From Hyphomicrobium sp. 12-62-95 (GTDB lineage: Bacteria > Pseudomonadota > Alphaproteobacteria > Rhizobiales > Hyphomicrobiaceae), in the NCBI GenBank assembly GCA_002279935.1, contig NCCZ01000001.1, positions 62,001 to 126,000 on the forward strand: a DNA stretch of 64,000 bases. The letters are read 5' to 3'. Under the pieces are notes generated by a model. It ran no database searches and had not been told where the DNA came from. It saw only the letters and a program-made list of their open reading frames with translations. Positions 8,445-17,045 of this stretch are shown here, piece by piece (position 1 is the stretch's first letter; every line of letters starts with the position of its first letter). Position numbers and translations under genes: made by a program.

Positions 8445-8813
8445 ATGAAGCGTTGCCTGATCGTGGACAACAGCGATGTTGTCCGGAAAGTCGCGTCCGC
8501 CATCCTGACCGGGATTGGCTATGAAGTGATTGAAGCCAGCAACGGCAAAGATGGCTACGAATTGGCCCGATCGACGATGCCGGATGCGATCCTGCTCGAT
8601 TGGCAGGTGTCGGAGTTGCCGGCTCACGAGTTTATTATCAAGCTGCGTATGCAGACGTCGGGCACCCGGCCGTATCTTGTTTATATGACCAGCGAATACG
8701 TGCACTCCGACATTACGCGCGCGCTGACGGCGGGTGCGGATTCCTGCCTGATGAAGCCCTTTGACCGGGCGTCGATGGAAGATCGTTTCCGGATGCCGCG
8801 TGCTGCTGCCTAA
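8445..8813 (+). CDS. Single-domain response regulator
   Basis: A 122-residue receiver domain with no output domain. Conserved positions are visible: Asp8 in LIVDNSD (the neighbouring acidic pair is reduced to D-N), phospho-acceptor Asp52 in AILLDWQV, Thr82 in YMTSEY and Lys104 in LMKPFD. The start at 8445 (MKRCLIV) is right for the fold; a start at 8424 would add seven residues. Its position after chpT suggests a role in the same cell-cycle phosphorelay, possibly as a diffusible partner like CpdR or DivK, but the sequence does not decide which. Confidence 0.85.
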   Translation: MKRCLIVDNSDVVRKVASAILTGIGYEVIEASNGKDGYELARSTMPDAILLDWQVSELPAHEFIIKLRMQTSGTRPYLVYMTSEYVHSDITRALTAGADSCLMKPFDRASMEDRFRMPRAAA

Positions 8814-8898
8814 GGGGCGATGCCCCGGCGCTCTGGTTGTTTTGCTCCAGACTTGGTAATCACGTCCCGGCGTTCCAACAGGGCGCAAGGGGGGACGA

Positions 8899-9519
8899 TT
8901 GCTGCGCGTCGACACATTGAGGCTTGCACCCTTGCCTCCCCTTAGCTTCGAAGTCGCCGGTGGCGAATGTCTTGCTGTCGAGGGGGCGTCGGGTTCGGGG
9001 AAAACGCGGCTCCTCAGGGCCATCGCGGATCTCGATCCGGTGGAAGGTCTCGTCTTTGTCGATGGAGCGGAGCGCGGAGAAGTTCCCGGGCCGCAATGGC
9101 GGCGCACGGTGCGTTATGTGGCGGCCGAACCGGGCTGGTGGAGCGACACGCCGCGGGCCTGCTTTGCTCCGGAAGCAATCGACAACGGGCGGCTCGATCG
9201 GCAATTGGATCATGTCGGATTGACGCGGGCGCATCTCGATCGCGAGATTGGCGTGCTGTCGACGGGCGAGCGGTCGCGGCTGGCGTTCGTGCGCGCGTTG
9301 CAGGGAGAGCCCAAGGTTCTGTTGCTGGATGAACCGACAGCGTCGCTCGATCCGGGCAGCGCGGCCTTGGTTGAGGAGCAGATCCGGTTTCAGCTCTATG
9401 CGGGTCGCATCGTTCTTTTGTCGACGCATGATGCCGGACTGGCGCAACGGCTTTCGCATACGCGCTTGAAGCTGCCGAAGCCGCGTGTGGTGCATGCTGA
9501 TGGCGCGGGGGCGGCATGA
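8899..9519 (+). CDS. fetA: FetA-type ABC transporter ATP-binding protein
   Basis: ATPase subunit of a two-gene exporter of the FetAB (YbbLM) type, linked in E. coli to iron export and peroxide resistance. Walker A is GASGSGKT (residues 29-36), the signature is LSTGERSRLA, and Walker B is VLLLDEPTA; about 206 residues, short as usual for this family. Translation begins at a TTG codon preceded by a strong AAGGGGGGA site, with no ATG giving the full domain. It overlaps the permease gene by four bases (ATGA), implying translational coupling. Confidence 0.85.
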   Translation: MLRVDTLRLAPLPPLSFEVAGGECLAVEGASGSGKTRLLRAIADLDPVEGLVFVDGAERGEVPGPQWRRTVRYVAAEPGWWSDTPRACFAPEAIDNGRLDRQLDHVGLTRAHLDREIGVLSTGERSRLAFVRALQGEPKVLLLDEPTASLDPGSAALVEEQIRFQLYAGRIVLLSTHDAGLAQRLSHTRLKLPKPRVVHADGAGAA

Positions 9520-10325
9520 CGTATGTTTCTTTGACGCCGTTTGATCTGGCGCTGGCGGCGATCCTCTTGGTGGTGACGGCCGGTTTATCGCTGGCGTTCC
9601 GGCTGGGGCTGGAACGAACGATCGCCGTATCGGCGGTGCGCATGTGCGTGCAGCTCGCGGCGGTCGCGCTGGTTTTGAAGCTCGTGTTCGAGAGCGGGTC
9701 GTCGCTAGCGACGGCGGCGTTTGCGCTGATGATGCTGGCGGCGACCGCGTATGAAGTGGGCTCGCGGCAGGAGCGGAGATTTCAGGGCGCGGCATCGTAT
9801 TTGATCGGCGGGGCGGCGCCGTTTGTTGCCGGTTTGATCGCGTCAGTGTTCGCGGTGTCGGCGATCATCGGATCGGAGCCTTGGTGGTCGCCGCGCTTTT
9901 TGTTGCCCATTCTCGGCATGGTGATTGGAAACGCGCTGGCCGGGGTGACGCTGGTGCTTGATACGATCACGACCGCGGCCACCCGGGAGCGCGTGGCGAT
10001 CGAGGCGCGCCTGGCGCTTGGCGCGAGCCGGACGGATGCGATGCAGGATGTTTTGCGGCGCGGATTGAAGGCGGGGATGACGCCGATCCTGAGCGCGATG
10101 GCGGTGGCGGGATTGGTGTCGGTTCCAGGCATGATGACGGGGCAAATTCTGGCGGGCGCCGATCCCGTCGATGCCATGGCCTATCAGGTTATGATCTTGT
10201 TTCTGATCGCGGGGGCGACGGGGATCGCGGTGGTGCTCGCAGGGATTGCCGCTGTGATGTTGCTGACGGACGACCGGCACCGCTTGCGGCTCGACCGGCT
10301 GACAACGGTCAAGAAGACCGAATAG
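9516..10325 (+). CDS. fetB: FetB-type ABC transporter permease
   Basis: A 269-residue polytopic inner-membrane protein of the FetB/YbbM family, partner of the preceding ATPase. Typical segments are the GMVIGNALAGVTLVLD helix, LALGASRTDAMQDVLRRGLKAGMTP, which contacts the ATPase, and SVPGMMTGQILAGADP. About seven to nine hydrophobic helices are visible. The substrate is inferred from the family (iron export) and is not shown by the sequence; no iron regulator box was recognised upstream. It converges on the exported protein gene through a shared hairpin. Confidence 0.85.
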   Translation: MTYVSLTPFDLALAAILLVVTAGLSLAFRLGLERTIAVSAVRMCVQLAAVALVLKLVFESGSSLATAAFALMMLAATAYEVGSRQERRFQGAASYLIGGAAPFVAGLIASVFAVSAIIGSEPWWSPRFLLPILGMVIGNALAGVTLVLDTITTAATRERVAIEARLALGASRTDAMQDVLRRGLKAGMTPILSAMAVAGLVSVPGMMTGQILAGADPVDAMAYQVMILFLIAGATGIAVVLAGIAAVMLLTDDRHRLRLDRLTTVKKTE

Positions 10326-10330
10326 GGCGA

Positions 10331-10360
10331 AGAAAAAGCGCGCCGGATGAGGGCGCGCTT
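10331..10360 (-). terminator. Terminator for the minus-strand exported protein gene
   Basis: Read on the minus strand, AAGCGCGCC, a seven-base loop and GGCGCGCTT form a nine-base-pair stem followed by TTTCTTC. On the plus strand it lacks a T tract but may still help to end fetAB. Confidence 0.75.
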
Positions 10361-10393
10361 CGTAACCGCAGTCGTGGCGACCGATCGGATCGA

Positions 10394-11113
10394 TCAAGAT
10401 TTGGGTTCGACCGGCGTGACCGGAGCAACTTCGGCAGGCTTGCCGGCGCCGAAGGCCGGCATTTCCAGCTGCGAGGGTGATGCGGCCTTGCTCGATGCTG
10501 CGGCGGCGCGTTCGGCTGCGGCGGCTGCGCGTTCGGCGGCTTCGGCGGCCCGTTCGGCTGCTGCTGCAGCGCGTGCGGCGGCATCATCGGATGAGGCGGC
10601 GGGCGTGGCTGCTGGCTTTGATTCTTCCGATTGGATCGCACCGGTTTCGATCGCGGCAGCGGCGGGCTTCTCAGCGGCCGTTTCAGCCGGCTTCTCTTCG
10701 GTTGCTGCGGGCTGCTTTTCGCTCGACTTCTTTTCGTCGTTTGCAGCGGACTTGGCTTCGGGCTCGTCAGACTTTTTCTTCGCAGATTTGGCGGGTTTTT
10801 CTTTGCCCGGCTCATCCCAGCAGACGTTGGCGGAGGCGGTGCAGGTGTGCTCGTCGAACAAGATGACGTCGATGTAGAGCTCGCACTTCACGTCTTTCTT
10901 GCCGATCGTGTAGTTCTTGATGCCGTTCTGAGCGGCCCATTCGGCGACGTGCTTGTCGAGCAAGTCTTGGGCGTCCTTCGAGGGACCGTCCTTGCCGTAA
11001 TCGTTGACGAGGAAGCCCATCTTTTTGCAGGCCGCGTCGGCAGCGCCGGCGGAAAAGAGGACGGCCGCAGCGGCAGCCACGGCGGTCAATGGGGAGCGGG
11101 TCAGCGCGCGCAT
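10394..11113 (-). CDS. Exported protein with Ala/Glu/Lys-rich tail
   Basis: A 239-residue protein. Residues 1-28 are a signal peptide (SPLTAVAAAAAVLFSAGAADA). Residues about 29-100 form a compact domain with four cysteines (ACKKMGF, VKCELY, EHTCTAS, NVCWDEP), probably two disulfides. The rest is low-complexity: Lys/Glu/Pro/Ala, then a run built on ERAAEAAERAAAA repeats, probably helical or disordered. The function is unknown; a periplasmic place is inferred. The start at 11113 (MRALTR) gives a standard signal peptide, while a start at 11143 adds ten polar residues. It ends at the terminator at 10331-10360. Confidence 0.6.
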   Translation of the reverse strand: MRALTRSPLTAVAAAAAVLFSAGAADAACKKMGFLVNDYGKDGPSKDAQDLLDKHVAEWAAQNGIKNYTIGKKDVKCELYIDVILFDEHTCTASANVCWDEPGKEKPAKSAKKKSDEPEAKSAANDEKKSSEKQPAATEEKPAETAAEKPAAAAIETGAIQSEESKPAATPAASSDDAAARAAAAAERAAEAAERAAAAAERAAAASSKAASPSQLEMPAFGAGKPAEVAPVTPVEPKS

Positions 11114-11474
11114 CAAAGATCGTCTCCTGTCGGTGGCCGCCACCGGGCCATCTGAAAAATTCTGCTCTACCTATAGCCACTGTTGCGCACTGCGGCCAGG
11201 GGCGAGCGCGTCGAAGACACCTATGCTTTTCAACAATCTGTTGATCGTGTGGCCACCCGATGGCCGGGCACGCATTCGGCGGCCCAATGTGGCCGAATCG
11301 CCATGCGGACTTATCCGGAGTGCGTTCGTTTGAATGCGGCGTTTTGCGCGCATGCCGGATTGTGCGGGCGAGCGATTGCCAACATCACATCCAGCTCCAA
11401 TGGCTGACCGAGCGACGCTTGGACGTTGGTGGGCACGCGAGCGTTTCGTGCTCGCGCCCCGTGGCGCAGCAACC
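11114..11474. other. Intergenic stretch without recognised gene
   Basis: About 360 bases between the exported protein gene and cspA, both minus strand. I see a perfect TCAACA-ATC-TGTTGA inverted repeat (11230-11244), an ATTCGGC/GCCGAAT pair with an 11-base spacer (11274-11298), and a GCGAGC/GCTCGC hairpin (11437-11455) that could end cspA though it lacks a T tract. Small open frames here have no family signal. Confidence 0.4.
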
Positions 11475-11690
11475 CTATTCGGGTTTCAGCTGAACGGCCT
11501 TGGGACCCTTGCCGCGTTTGTCGGGCTCGGTCTCGAAGGAAATGCGCATGCCTTCGGCCAAATTTTGTAGGCCGGATTGCTGAAGCGCGGTGATGTGAAC
11601 AAAGATGTCGTTGCCGCCATCGTCCGGCTTAATGAAGCCGAAGCCTTTCTGTTCATTGAAGAATTTCACAGTTCCTGATTGACGGGTCAT
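11475..11690 (-). CDS. Cold-shock domain protein
   Basis: A 71-residue single OB-fold protein that binds single-stranded nucleic acid and acts as an RNA chaperone. It begins MTRQSGTVKFFNEQKGFGFI, carrying the RNP1 motif KGFGFIKPD, with RNP2 as DIFVHITAL. The C-terminus VQLKPE is typical for alphaproteobacterial CspA paralogues. The gene has a long upstream region (11691-11877), as is common for cold-shock genes with structured leaders, but no specific thermosensor fold was recognised. Confidence 0.9.
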   Translation of the reverse strand: MTRQSGTVKFFNEQKGFGFIKPDDGGNDIFVHITALQQSGLQNLAEGMRISFETEPDKRGKGPKAVQLKPE

Positions 11691-11877
11691 TGGCCACCGA
11701 TCTGCTGCTCTTTTTATGCTTCAGGCGCCATCCTCCCGCGACACTTGAATACGTGCGGCGCCATGTCCTATGCGATCAAAGTTTTTTACCTTGCGCAAGG
11801 CGCAAATGACACGATTGGCGACATTTTTGATGGCTACAACCTTAGCGGGTTGCGTGTCGTGGGTCGTGCAAGGGCGC

Positions 11878-12735
11878 TTACGGACGTGCTGGCGGGCAGC
11901 GCGTATCCAAAACGTGGAGAGCGCCGGGCTCGTATGCCAGCCGGCTTGTGAGGGCTGGCAGCGCGGTGCGCAGTTTGCCTGCGAGCGTGAAGGGCGGATT
12001 GAAAACCACCAATCCGGTGCCGTTCAAAATGCCAGGATCGGTGGGCTCGCGGATGAAAAGTTCCGTGACGAGGATCTTCTCAAGATTGAGCGCGGCGATC
12101 GCCGCATAAAAGCGGTCGAGCGCGCGCGGGGCCTTGATCGGGTACCAGAGGATGACGGTGCCCGTGGCGAAGCGGCGCTCGACATCTTTGAGGCCGGTGA
12201 CGAGGCGATCCAGTTCTCCCGCTTCCTCGAAGGGCGGATCAACGAGAATGACGCCGCGCCGTTCTTTGGGCGGCAGCAGCGATTTCAGCGCGGTCCAGCC
12301 ATCGAGATGCAAAACCTTGGTTTGTGCGTCACGGGCGAAAAGTCCCGCTAATTCCGCATGATCTTGCGGGTGGAGTTCGTTGACGACGAGGACGTCGTTT
12401 TCGCGCATGAGGGAGCGCGCAATGAGCGGGCTGCCGGGATAGCGCGCCAGCGTGCCATCGGGATTTTCCGTTTGGATGCACGCGAGGTAGGGGGCGATAA
12501 TTTCGGCGACCTCGGGGGCAAACGGTTCGGCGCGGATGCGGCCGATGCCAGAGAGCCATTCGCCGGTTTTTTGGGCTTCGATGCCTGTCAGATCGTAGAG
12601 GCCGGTGCCGGCGTGGGTGTCGATGACGCGGAAAGGCGCGGGCTTTTGTTTGAGGTGCTCAATGACGAGCGTCAGCACCAGATGTTTGAGGACATCCGCG
12701 AAGTTTCCGGCGTGGTAGGCGTGGCGATAATTCAT
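11878..12735 (-). CDS. rlmJ: 23S rRNA (adenine-2030-N6)-methyltransferase RlmJ
   Basis: Methylates A2030 of 23S rRNA using S-adenosylmethionine. The N-terminus MNYRHAYHAGNFADVLKH is the highly conserved start of the family, fixing the start at 12735; the frame runs 24 codons further upstream without support. Other motifs are VIDTHAGTGLYDL (cofactor binding) and LVDPPFEE (the catalytic N/DPPY-like motif). About 285 residues, standard length. It is divergent from der. Confidence 0.9.
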   Translation of the reverse strand: MNYRHAYHAGNFADVLKHLVLTLVIEHLKQKPAPFRVIDTHAGTGLYDLTGIEAQKTGEWLSGIGRIRAEPFAPEVAEIIAPYLACIQTENPDGTLARYPGSPLIARSLMRENDVLVVNELHPQDHAELAGLFARDAQTKVLHLDGWTALKSLLPPKERRGVILVDPPFEEAGELDRLVTGLKDVERRFATGTVILWYPIKAPRALDRFYAAIAALNLEKILVTELFIREPTDPGILNGTGLVVFNPPFTLAGKLRTALPALTSRLAYEPGALHVLDTRCPPARP

Positions 12736-12909
12736 GTGATCGAGGGTTAACGCGGCGCAGGACGAGGGCCGCGCGGGGTACATGCCCGGAAGCCGCGCGG
12801 CTGTCACGCACTTGCGCGGGCTTCAGAATGGGGCATAAGCCGGTATTGGTCATTCACTTGCGCGCGGCCGCCCCACCAACCCCGCGCGCGACCCCAACAG
12901 GCAGTTCCA

Positions 12910-14361
12910 ATGTCCCCCACCAAGGCGTCCACAGAGCCGGCGTCGCGCCCCGCGTCACCCCCGATCCCGACGGTTGCCATTGTCGGGCGGCCAAACGTGG
13001 GCAAGTCGACGCTGTTCAACCGGCTGACGCACACGCGGGCCGCGCTGGTGTCGGATCTGCCGGGACTGACGCGCGACCGGCGCGACGGGGAGGCGAACTT
13101 CGAAGGGCACGTTCTGCGGATCACGGATACGGCGGGTCTGGAAGAGGCGACGCGCGGGTCGATTGCCGATCGCATGCGGCAGCAGACGCTGGCGGCGATC
13201 GAGATGGCGGATCTGGTGCTGTTCGTGATCGATGCCAAGGACGGCGTGACGGCGGCAGACGAAGCATTCGGCCGGATCGCGCGGCAGTCGGGCAAGCCGA
13301 TCGTGCTGGTGGCGAACAAAAGCGAGGCGCGCTCGTCGGCGGCGGGGTTCTACGAGGCGTACAAACTGGGACTCGGCGAGCCGGTGGCGATATCAGCCGA
13401 GCACGGCGAGGGGCTCGGTGAACTGATGATCGATGTGCTGAACGCGCTCGGGCTGAAGCCGATCCTGCGGCAGAAGGATCCGCATGCGGAACTCGCTGAA
13501 GAGGCGGTGCCGGAGGACGAGGAGATTCTTCGCTCTAATCGTCCGCTCAGGGTGGCGATCGTCGGGCGGCCGAATGCGGGCAAGTCGACGCTCGTCAATG
13601 CGCTGCTTGGCGAAGATCGCATGATCACGGGGCCGGAGCCGGGGCTGACGCGGGATAGCGTGTCGAGCGATTTCGAATGGAAGGGGCGCACGGTGCGGCT
13701 CTTCGATACGGCGGGCTTGCGGCGCAAGGCGAAGATCACGGAACTGGCAGAGAAGCTGTCGGCGTCGGATGCGGTGCGGGCGATCCGGTTTGCGGAAGTG
13801 GTGGTGCTGCTGGTCGACGCGGAGCATCCGCTGGAGCATCAGGATCTGACGATCGGGCAGTTGGCGACGGATGAGGGCCGTGCGTTCGTCATCGCGGTCA
13901 ATAAGTGGGATCTGATCGAGGACAAGCAGAAGCGTCTGAAAGACATCCGCGAGATGGTCTCGATGAGTTTGGCGCAGGTGCCGGGCGTGGCGGTGGTGCC
14001 GGTTTCGGCGCTGGGCGAGAGCGGTCTCGATAAGCTGATGATGGCGGTGTTCAAGGCGGCGGAGACCTGGAACCGGCGCGTCTCGACGGCGGACCTCAAT
14101 CGCTGGCTGGCGGAAGCACTGGCGCGGCATGCGCCGCCGGCGTCGGCGGGACGGCGGATCAAAATTCGCTATGTGACGCAGCCCTCGACGCGGCCGCCGA
14201 CGTTCGTGGCGTTTTGCCAGAAGGCCGACGATATGCCCAAATCTTACCTTAAATACCTCACGAACAGCCTTAGAGATGCGTTCGGGCTGCCGGGCGTTCC
14301 GATCCGGTTCAACCTGCGAAAGGGCGAGAATCCCTTCGAAAAAGGCTGGCGGCGGAAGTAG
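12910..14361 (+). CDS. der: Ribosome biogenesis GTPase Der (EngA)
   Basis: Essential double-G-domain GTPase that helps to assemble the 50S subunit. The first G domain has GRPNVGKST and DTAGLEE, the second GRPNAGKST and DTAGLRRKAKI with NKWD; a KH-like domain follows and ends RKGENPFEKGWRRK. At 483 residues it has the usual length. The short Pro/Ser/Ala-rich leader before the first G domain (residues 1-17) is poorly conserved, so the start could be slightly different. Confidence 0.95.
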   Translation: MSPTKASTEPASRPASPPIPTVAIVGRPNVGKSTLFNRLTHTRAALVSDLPGLTRDRRDGEANFEGHVLRITDTAGLEEATRGSIADRMRQQTLAAIEMADLVLFVIDAKDGVTAADEAFGRIARQSGKPIVLVANKSEARSSAAGFYEAYKLGLGEPVAISAEHGEGLGELMIDVLNALGLKPILRQKDPHAELAEEAVPEDEEILRSNRPLRVAIVGRPNAGKSTLVNALLGEDRMITGPEPGLTRDSVSSDFEWKGRTVRLFDTAGLRRKAKITELAEKLSASDAVRAIRFAEVVVLLVDAEHPLEHQDLTIGQLATDEGRAFVIAVNKWDLIEDKQKRLKDIREMVSMSLAQVPGVAVVPVSALGESGLDKLMMAVFKAAETWNRRVSTADLNRWLAEALARHAPPASAGRRIKIRYVTQPSTRPPTFVAFCQKADDMPKSYLKYLTNSLRDAFGLPGVPIRFNLRKGENPFEKGWRRK

Positions 14362-14504
14362 CGGGGACCGGCTTTGCCGTTGCTGACGCAGCGTCCGATG
14401 GCCACTGGAAAGGCTCTGGCGGTGCCGCTATTTTTACTGCCAAGCCGGGAACGAACAAACGGACTAGGCGTCCAACGGATAGCCTCAAGCAAAGGGTACA
14501 TCAG

Positions 14505-14756
14505 ATGATCAATAAGATGAGCATGACAGCGTTGGCCGTGGCGGCCGGGCTGGCAATGATCGCAACGTCGCCGGCCCACGCGGTCAGCGCCAAGGTGCGC
14601 GAAGCGTGCGGTGCGGACTACAAGCGGTTCTGCCCGAAGTATGAACCCAACTCGAGCAAGGCTCGCCAGTGCATGCGGTCGGTGGGCAAGCGGCTCTCGG
14701 TTGGCTGCATTGATGCGCTGGCGGATGCCGGCGAGATCAAGAAGCCGCGGCGCTAG
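14505..14756 (+). CDS. Small exported cysteine-rich protein
   Basis: An 83-residue protein with a signal peptide (residues 1-26, ending SPAHA) and a 57-residue mature part holding a C-x(n)-FCP, CMRSVG, VGCIDAL pattern. Spacing REACGADYKRFC...QCM...LSVGCIDAL resembles single Cys-rich GLG1-type repeats seen in small periplasmic proteins of Hyphomicrobiales. Four cysteines suggest two disulfides. The function is unknown. A strong terminator lies 24 bases downstream, so it is probably a monocistronic transcript. Confidence 0.7.
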   Translation: MINKMSMTALAVAAGLAMIATSPAHAVSAKVREACGADYKRFCPKYEPNSSKARQCMRSVGKRLSVGCIDALADAGEIKKPRR

Positions 14757-14779
14757 CGTTTTTCAGCGATGAGATCGTG

Positions 14780-14813
14780 GATGCCCCCGCTTAGCCGGGG
14801 GCATCTTTTTTTG
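14780..14813 (+). terminator. Rho-independent terminator
   Basis: GATGCCCCCG-CTTAG-CCGGGGGCATC stem followed by T7. It is one of the clearest terminators in the window and ends the small cysteine-rich gene. The next 230 bases, up to holC, hold no other recognised feature. Confidence 0.95.
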
Positions 14814-15045
14814 GACTGTTGAGAGCCCAGAATCACAGTGGGCGGGAGACATGCAGCGAACCGTTAAGAGGCTGCCATCTCACCGCCCACACAGGCGTCA
14901 CCACTTAAGGCGCCGCACCGGACCCCGACATTTAGTGAAGTGGGGTTTGCGTTTCAAGTGCTCTCGATCAATCATTTTGCAGCGGCGGCGTGTTCCTGGT
15001 TGGGATGTGTTAAAGCGTCGTGTCGTGCAGGGCTGGCGGAGTGCC

Positions 15046-15504
15046 ATGACCGAGAAATCTGAAGTGCTTTTTTATCATCTAGAGCGGCAGCCGCTGGAGC
15101 GGGTGTTGCCGGGATTGCTTGAGAAAACATTGCAGCGTGGATGGCGGGCGGTGGTGCAGGCGGGCAGTGCGGAGCGGCTCGAGGCGCTCGATGCGTCGCT
15201 GTGGACCTACAGCGATGAGAGCTTTCTAGCGCACGGCACGGCAAAGGATGGGCATGCGGAAGATCAGCCGATATTTCTGACGCTGGAGCCCGTGACGCCG
15301 AATGGCGCGGGGGTGCGTTTTCTCGTCGATGGTGCGGATGCGCCGGACTACGAGACGCATATTCGGCTCGTCTATCTGTTCGACGGCAACGACGATGAGG
15401 CCAAGGCGCATGCGCGCCAGCAGTGGGCGGCGGCGAAGGCTGCGGGCTGCAAGGTGAGTTATTGGAAGCAGTCGTCCGAGGGACGCTGGGAGAACAAGGC
15501 GTAG
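15046..15504 (+). CDS. holC: DNA polymerase III subunit chi
   Basis: Clamp-loader accessory subunit that links the replicase to single-strand-binding protein. Start MTEKSEVLFYHLERQPLERV at 15046 and the motif FLAHGTAKDGHAEDQPIFLT match alphaproteobacterial HolC, as do FLVDGADAP and VYLFDGND. Length 152 residues, normal. The frame extends 65 codons upstream in an Arg-rich segment that does not look coding. In many relatives holC follows the aminopeptidase gene pepA; that neighbour is absent here. Confidence 0.85.
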   Translation: MTEKSEVLFYHLERQPLERVLPGLLEKTLQRGWRAVVQAGSAERLEALDASLWTYSDESFLAHGTAKDGHAEDQPIFLTLEPVTPNGAGVRFLVDGADAPDYETHIRLVYLFDGNDDEAKAHARQQWAAAKAAGCKVSYWKQSSEGRWENKA

Positions 15505-15542
15505 GCGCTTTTTCGATCAGCGGTTGCCACGGCTCTTTCGTG

Positions 15543-16718
15543 TTAGCCGTTGCCACGGCTCTTGCGGGCGAAGAGCAAGACCACGGCGCAACCGGCGATG
15601 AAAACGGCCGGCATGGCGGCCGGCGGGGCAAACGCGAGCGCGATGCCGCCGATGATGGGGCCCAAGAGATCGCCCACCGTATAGACGATGGCAACGGCGG
15701 CGAGGATCGGCAGGAGGCCGACGTCGGCGGCGGCCGTGTTGGAGGCTTCCATGACCGAGAGCGTGTAGAGCGCACCGGCGGCGGCACCGAAGCCCAAAAT
15801 CACGGCGTAAGATGCGAAGGGCGATGTCATCACGGGATGCAAAATAGCGAGCGCGACGATCGAAAGGATCAGTGCGCCGCGAATGGCGGGGCGGGGGCCT
15901 GAGTTGTCGGCATACGCGCCGAAGGGGACTTGGCCCAGGATGTTGCCGAAGCCGGATAGCGATGCGAGCACTGCACCTGCGGCGGCGCTGAGGCCGAGGG
16001 TGACGGCATAGAGGGGCACGGCTGCGGCGGCGACGCCTTCGAGAATGCCGCCGAGGAAGGCCACGGCGAAGGCGAATGGCGCAAGGCGGATGCCCTTAGT
16101 CAGGTCGGAGAGACGGGCGCGGCCGGTTGTGACTTGGGGTAGCGTCATGCCGATGGTGATCAGCGCGCCGATCACAGCTGCTGCGATGCCGATCATGAAG
16201 CCGCGCGCGGGATCATCGGTGGAGTAGGCGGCAATCAGCGGGCCGAAACCAAGCGCGCAGGAGCGGATCGTTTCGTGGAACGCAAGGAGGCGTCCGCGGT
16301 GTGTGCTGATGGCGAGGCGATTGACGAAGCCGTCGCTTAAGACCCACCGCATGGATGCGCCGAGGCCGACGCCAAAGGAGCCGATGCCCCAGAGCCAGAG
16401 CGAACCGGTGCGTTCGGCGGCGACGAGGCAAAGGAGGGAGGCGACGAGAACGACGGCTGCGAAATAGAAAACGCGCACGACGCCGAAGCGGCGCGCGATG
16501 CCGGGCAGCACGATCGACATGGCGATGACGCCGGCGGCGGGGCCGCTGGCAAACGTTCCGGCGACTGCGGTGGAGTAGCCATCGCCGGCGAGGGCTAGGC
16601 CTACGAGGGCGGTGGCGAGCCAGCCGGGCGTCTCGGAGAGTGCGGCGGATACCGAGAGCGGGAAGATCGTTTTATAAAGTGCGAAGGGAGCGCCGCCGCT
16701 CTCATCGATGTGCGGCAT
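15543..16718 (-). CDS. Major facilitator superfamily transporter
   Basis: A 391-residue inner-membrane protein with about 12 hydrophobic helices and the MFS loop between helices 2 and 3 (VLPGIARRFGVVRVF). It resembles YcaD-like or drug/metabolite MFS carriers; the substrate cannot be read from the sequence. Its upstream region faces the TetR-family gene at 17046 across a small 32-codon frame and palindromic operators, so control by that repressor is plausible. The start at 16718 is the only one giving a full first helix. Confidence 0.8.
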   Translation of the reverse strand: MPHIDESGGAPFALYKTIFPLSVSAALSETPGWLATALVGLALAGDGYSTAVAGTFASGPAAGVIAMSIVLPGIARRFGVVRVFYFAAVVLVASLLCLVAAERTGSLWLWGIGSFGVGLGASMRWVLSDGFVNRLAISTHRGRLLAFHETIRSCALGFGPLIAAYSTDDPARGFMIGIAAAVIGALITIGMTLPQVTTGRARLSDLTKGIRLAPFAFAVAFLGGILEGVAAAAVPLYAVTLGLSAAAGAVLASLSGFGNILGQVPFGAYADNSGPRPAIRGALILSIVALAILHPVMTSPFASYAVILGFGAAAGALYTLSVMEASNTAAADVGLLPILAAVAIVYTVGDLLGPIIGGIALAFAPPAAMPAVFIAGCAVVLLFARKSRGNG

Positions 16719-16781
16719 GCGCTCCCTCCGGAACTGTTACACTTTGCCGGGTCGCCCTTACCAGCGGGCGCCGCGCGGCAA

Positions 16782-16880
16782 TCAACGGCCGCTGATGACG
16801 CCGCCAATCTGGCGGACGAAGCTGTCGAAGAAGCCGGCGAGCGGCTGGTTCGAGGTGCGGTTTTGGTTCTGCGCAGTCAT
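16782..16880 (-). CDS. Possible 32-residue small protein
   Basis: ATG at 16880 preceded by an AAGGA site about ten bases upstream; the frame encodes 32 residues, with polar N-terminus MTAQNQNRTSNQ then an amphipathic PLAGFFDSFVRQIGGVISGR. It lies between the TetR operator region and the MFS gene on the same strand, so it may be the first gene of the regulated transcript. Too short to assign; coding is inferred from the ribosome site and position only. Confidence 0.35.
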   Translation of the reverse strand: MTAQNQNRTSNQPLAGFFDSFVRQIGGVISGR

Positions 16881-16988
16881 GATACGTGTGTCCTTGGGGT
16901 TTAGGCTCTGATTATTCAGGCGTGTTTTCTTGGCCATTTTCTTGAGCCTTGCGCCGATCCGGGGATCAGCGCTAAACTCTACATCGCT

Positions 16989-17030
16989 GAATATATATTC
17001 TGCGGCACAGAAGTCAAGGCTACAGTGTAG
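16989..17030. promoter_or_regulatory. Candidate TetR-family operator region
   Basis: Two short palindromes lie between the divergent small ORF/MFS transcript and the TetR gene: GAATATATATTC (16989-17000), perfect over 12 bases and containing a -10-like TATATT, and CTACAGTGTAG (17020-17030), perfect around a central G. TCTACA also occurs at 16978-16983. Autoregulation of the TetR gene and control of the transporter is a reasonable inference. Confidence 0.45.
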
Positions 17031-17045
17031 AAAAAATCATCTACG

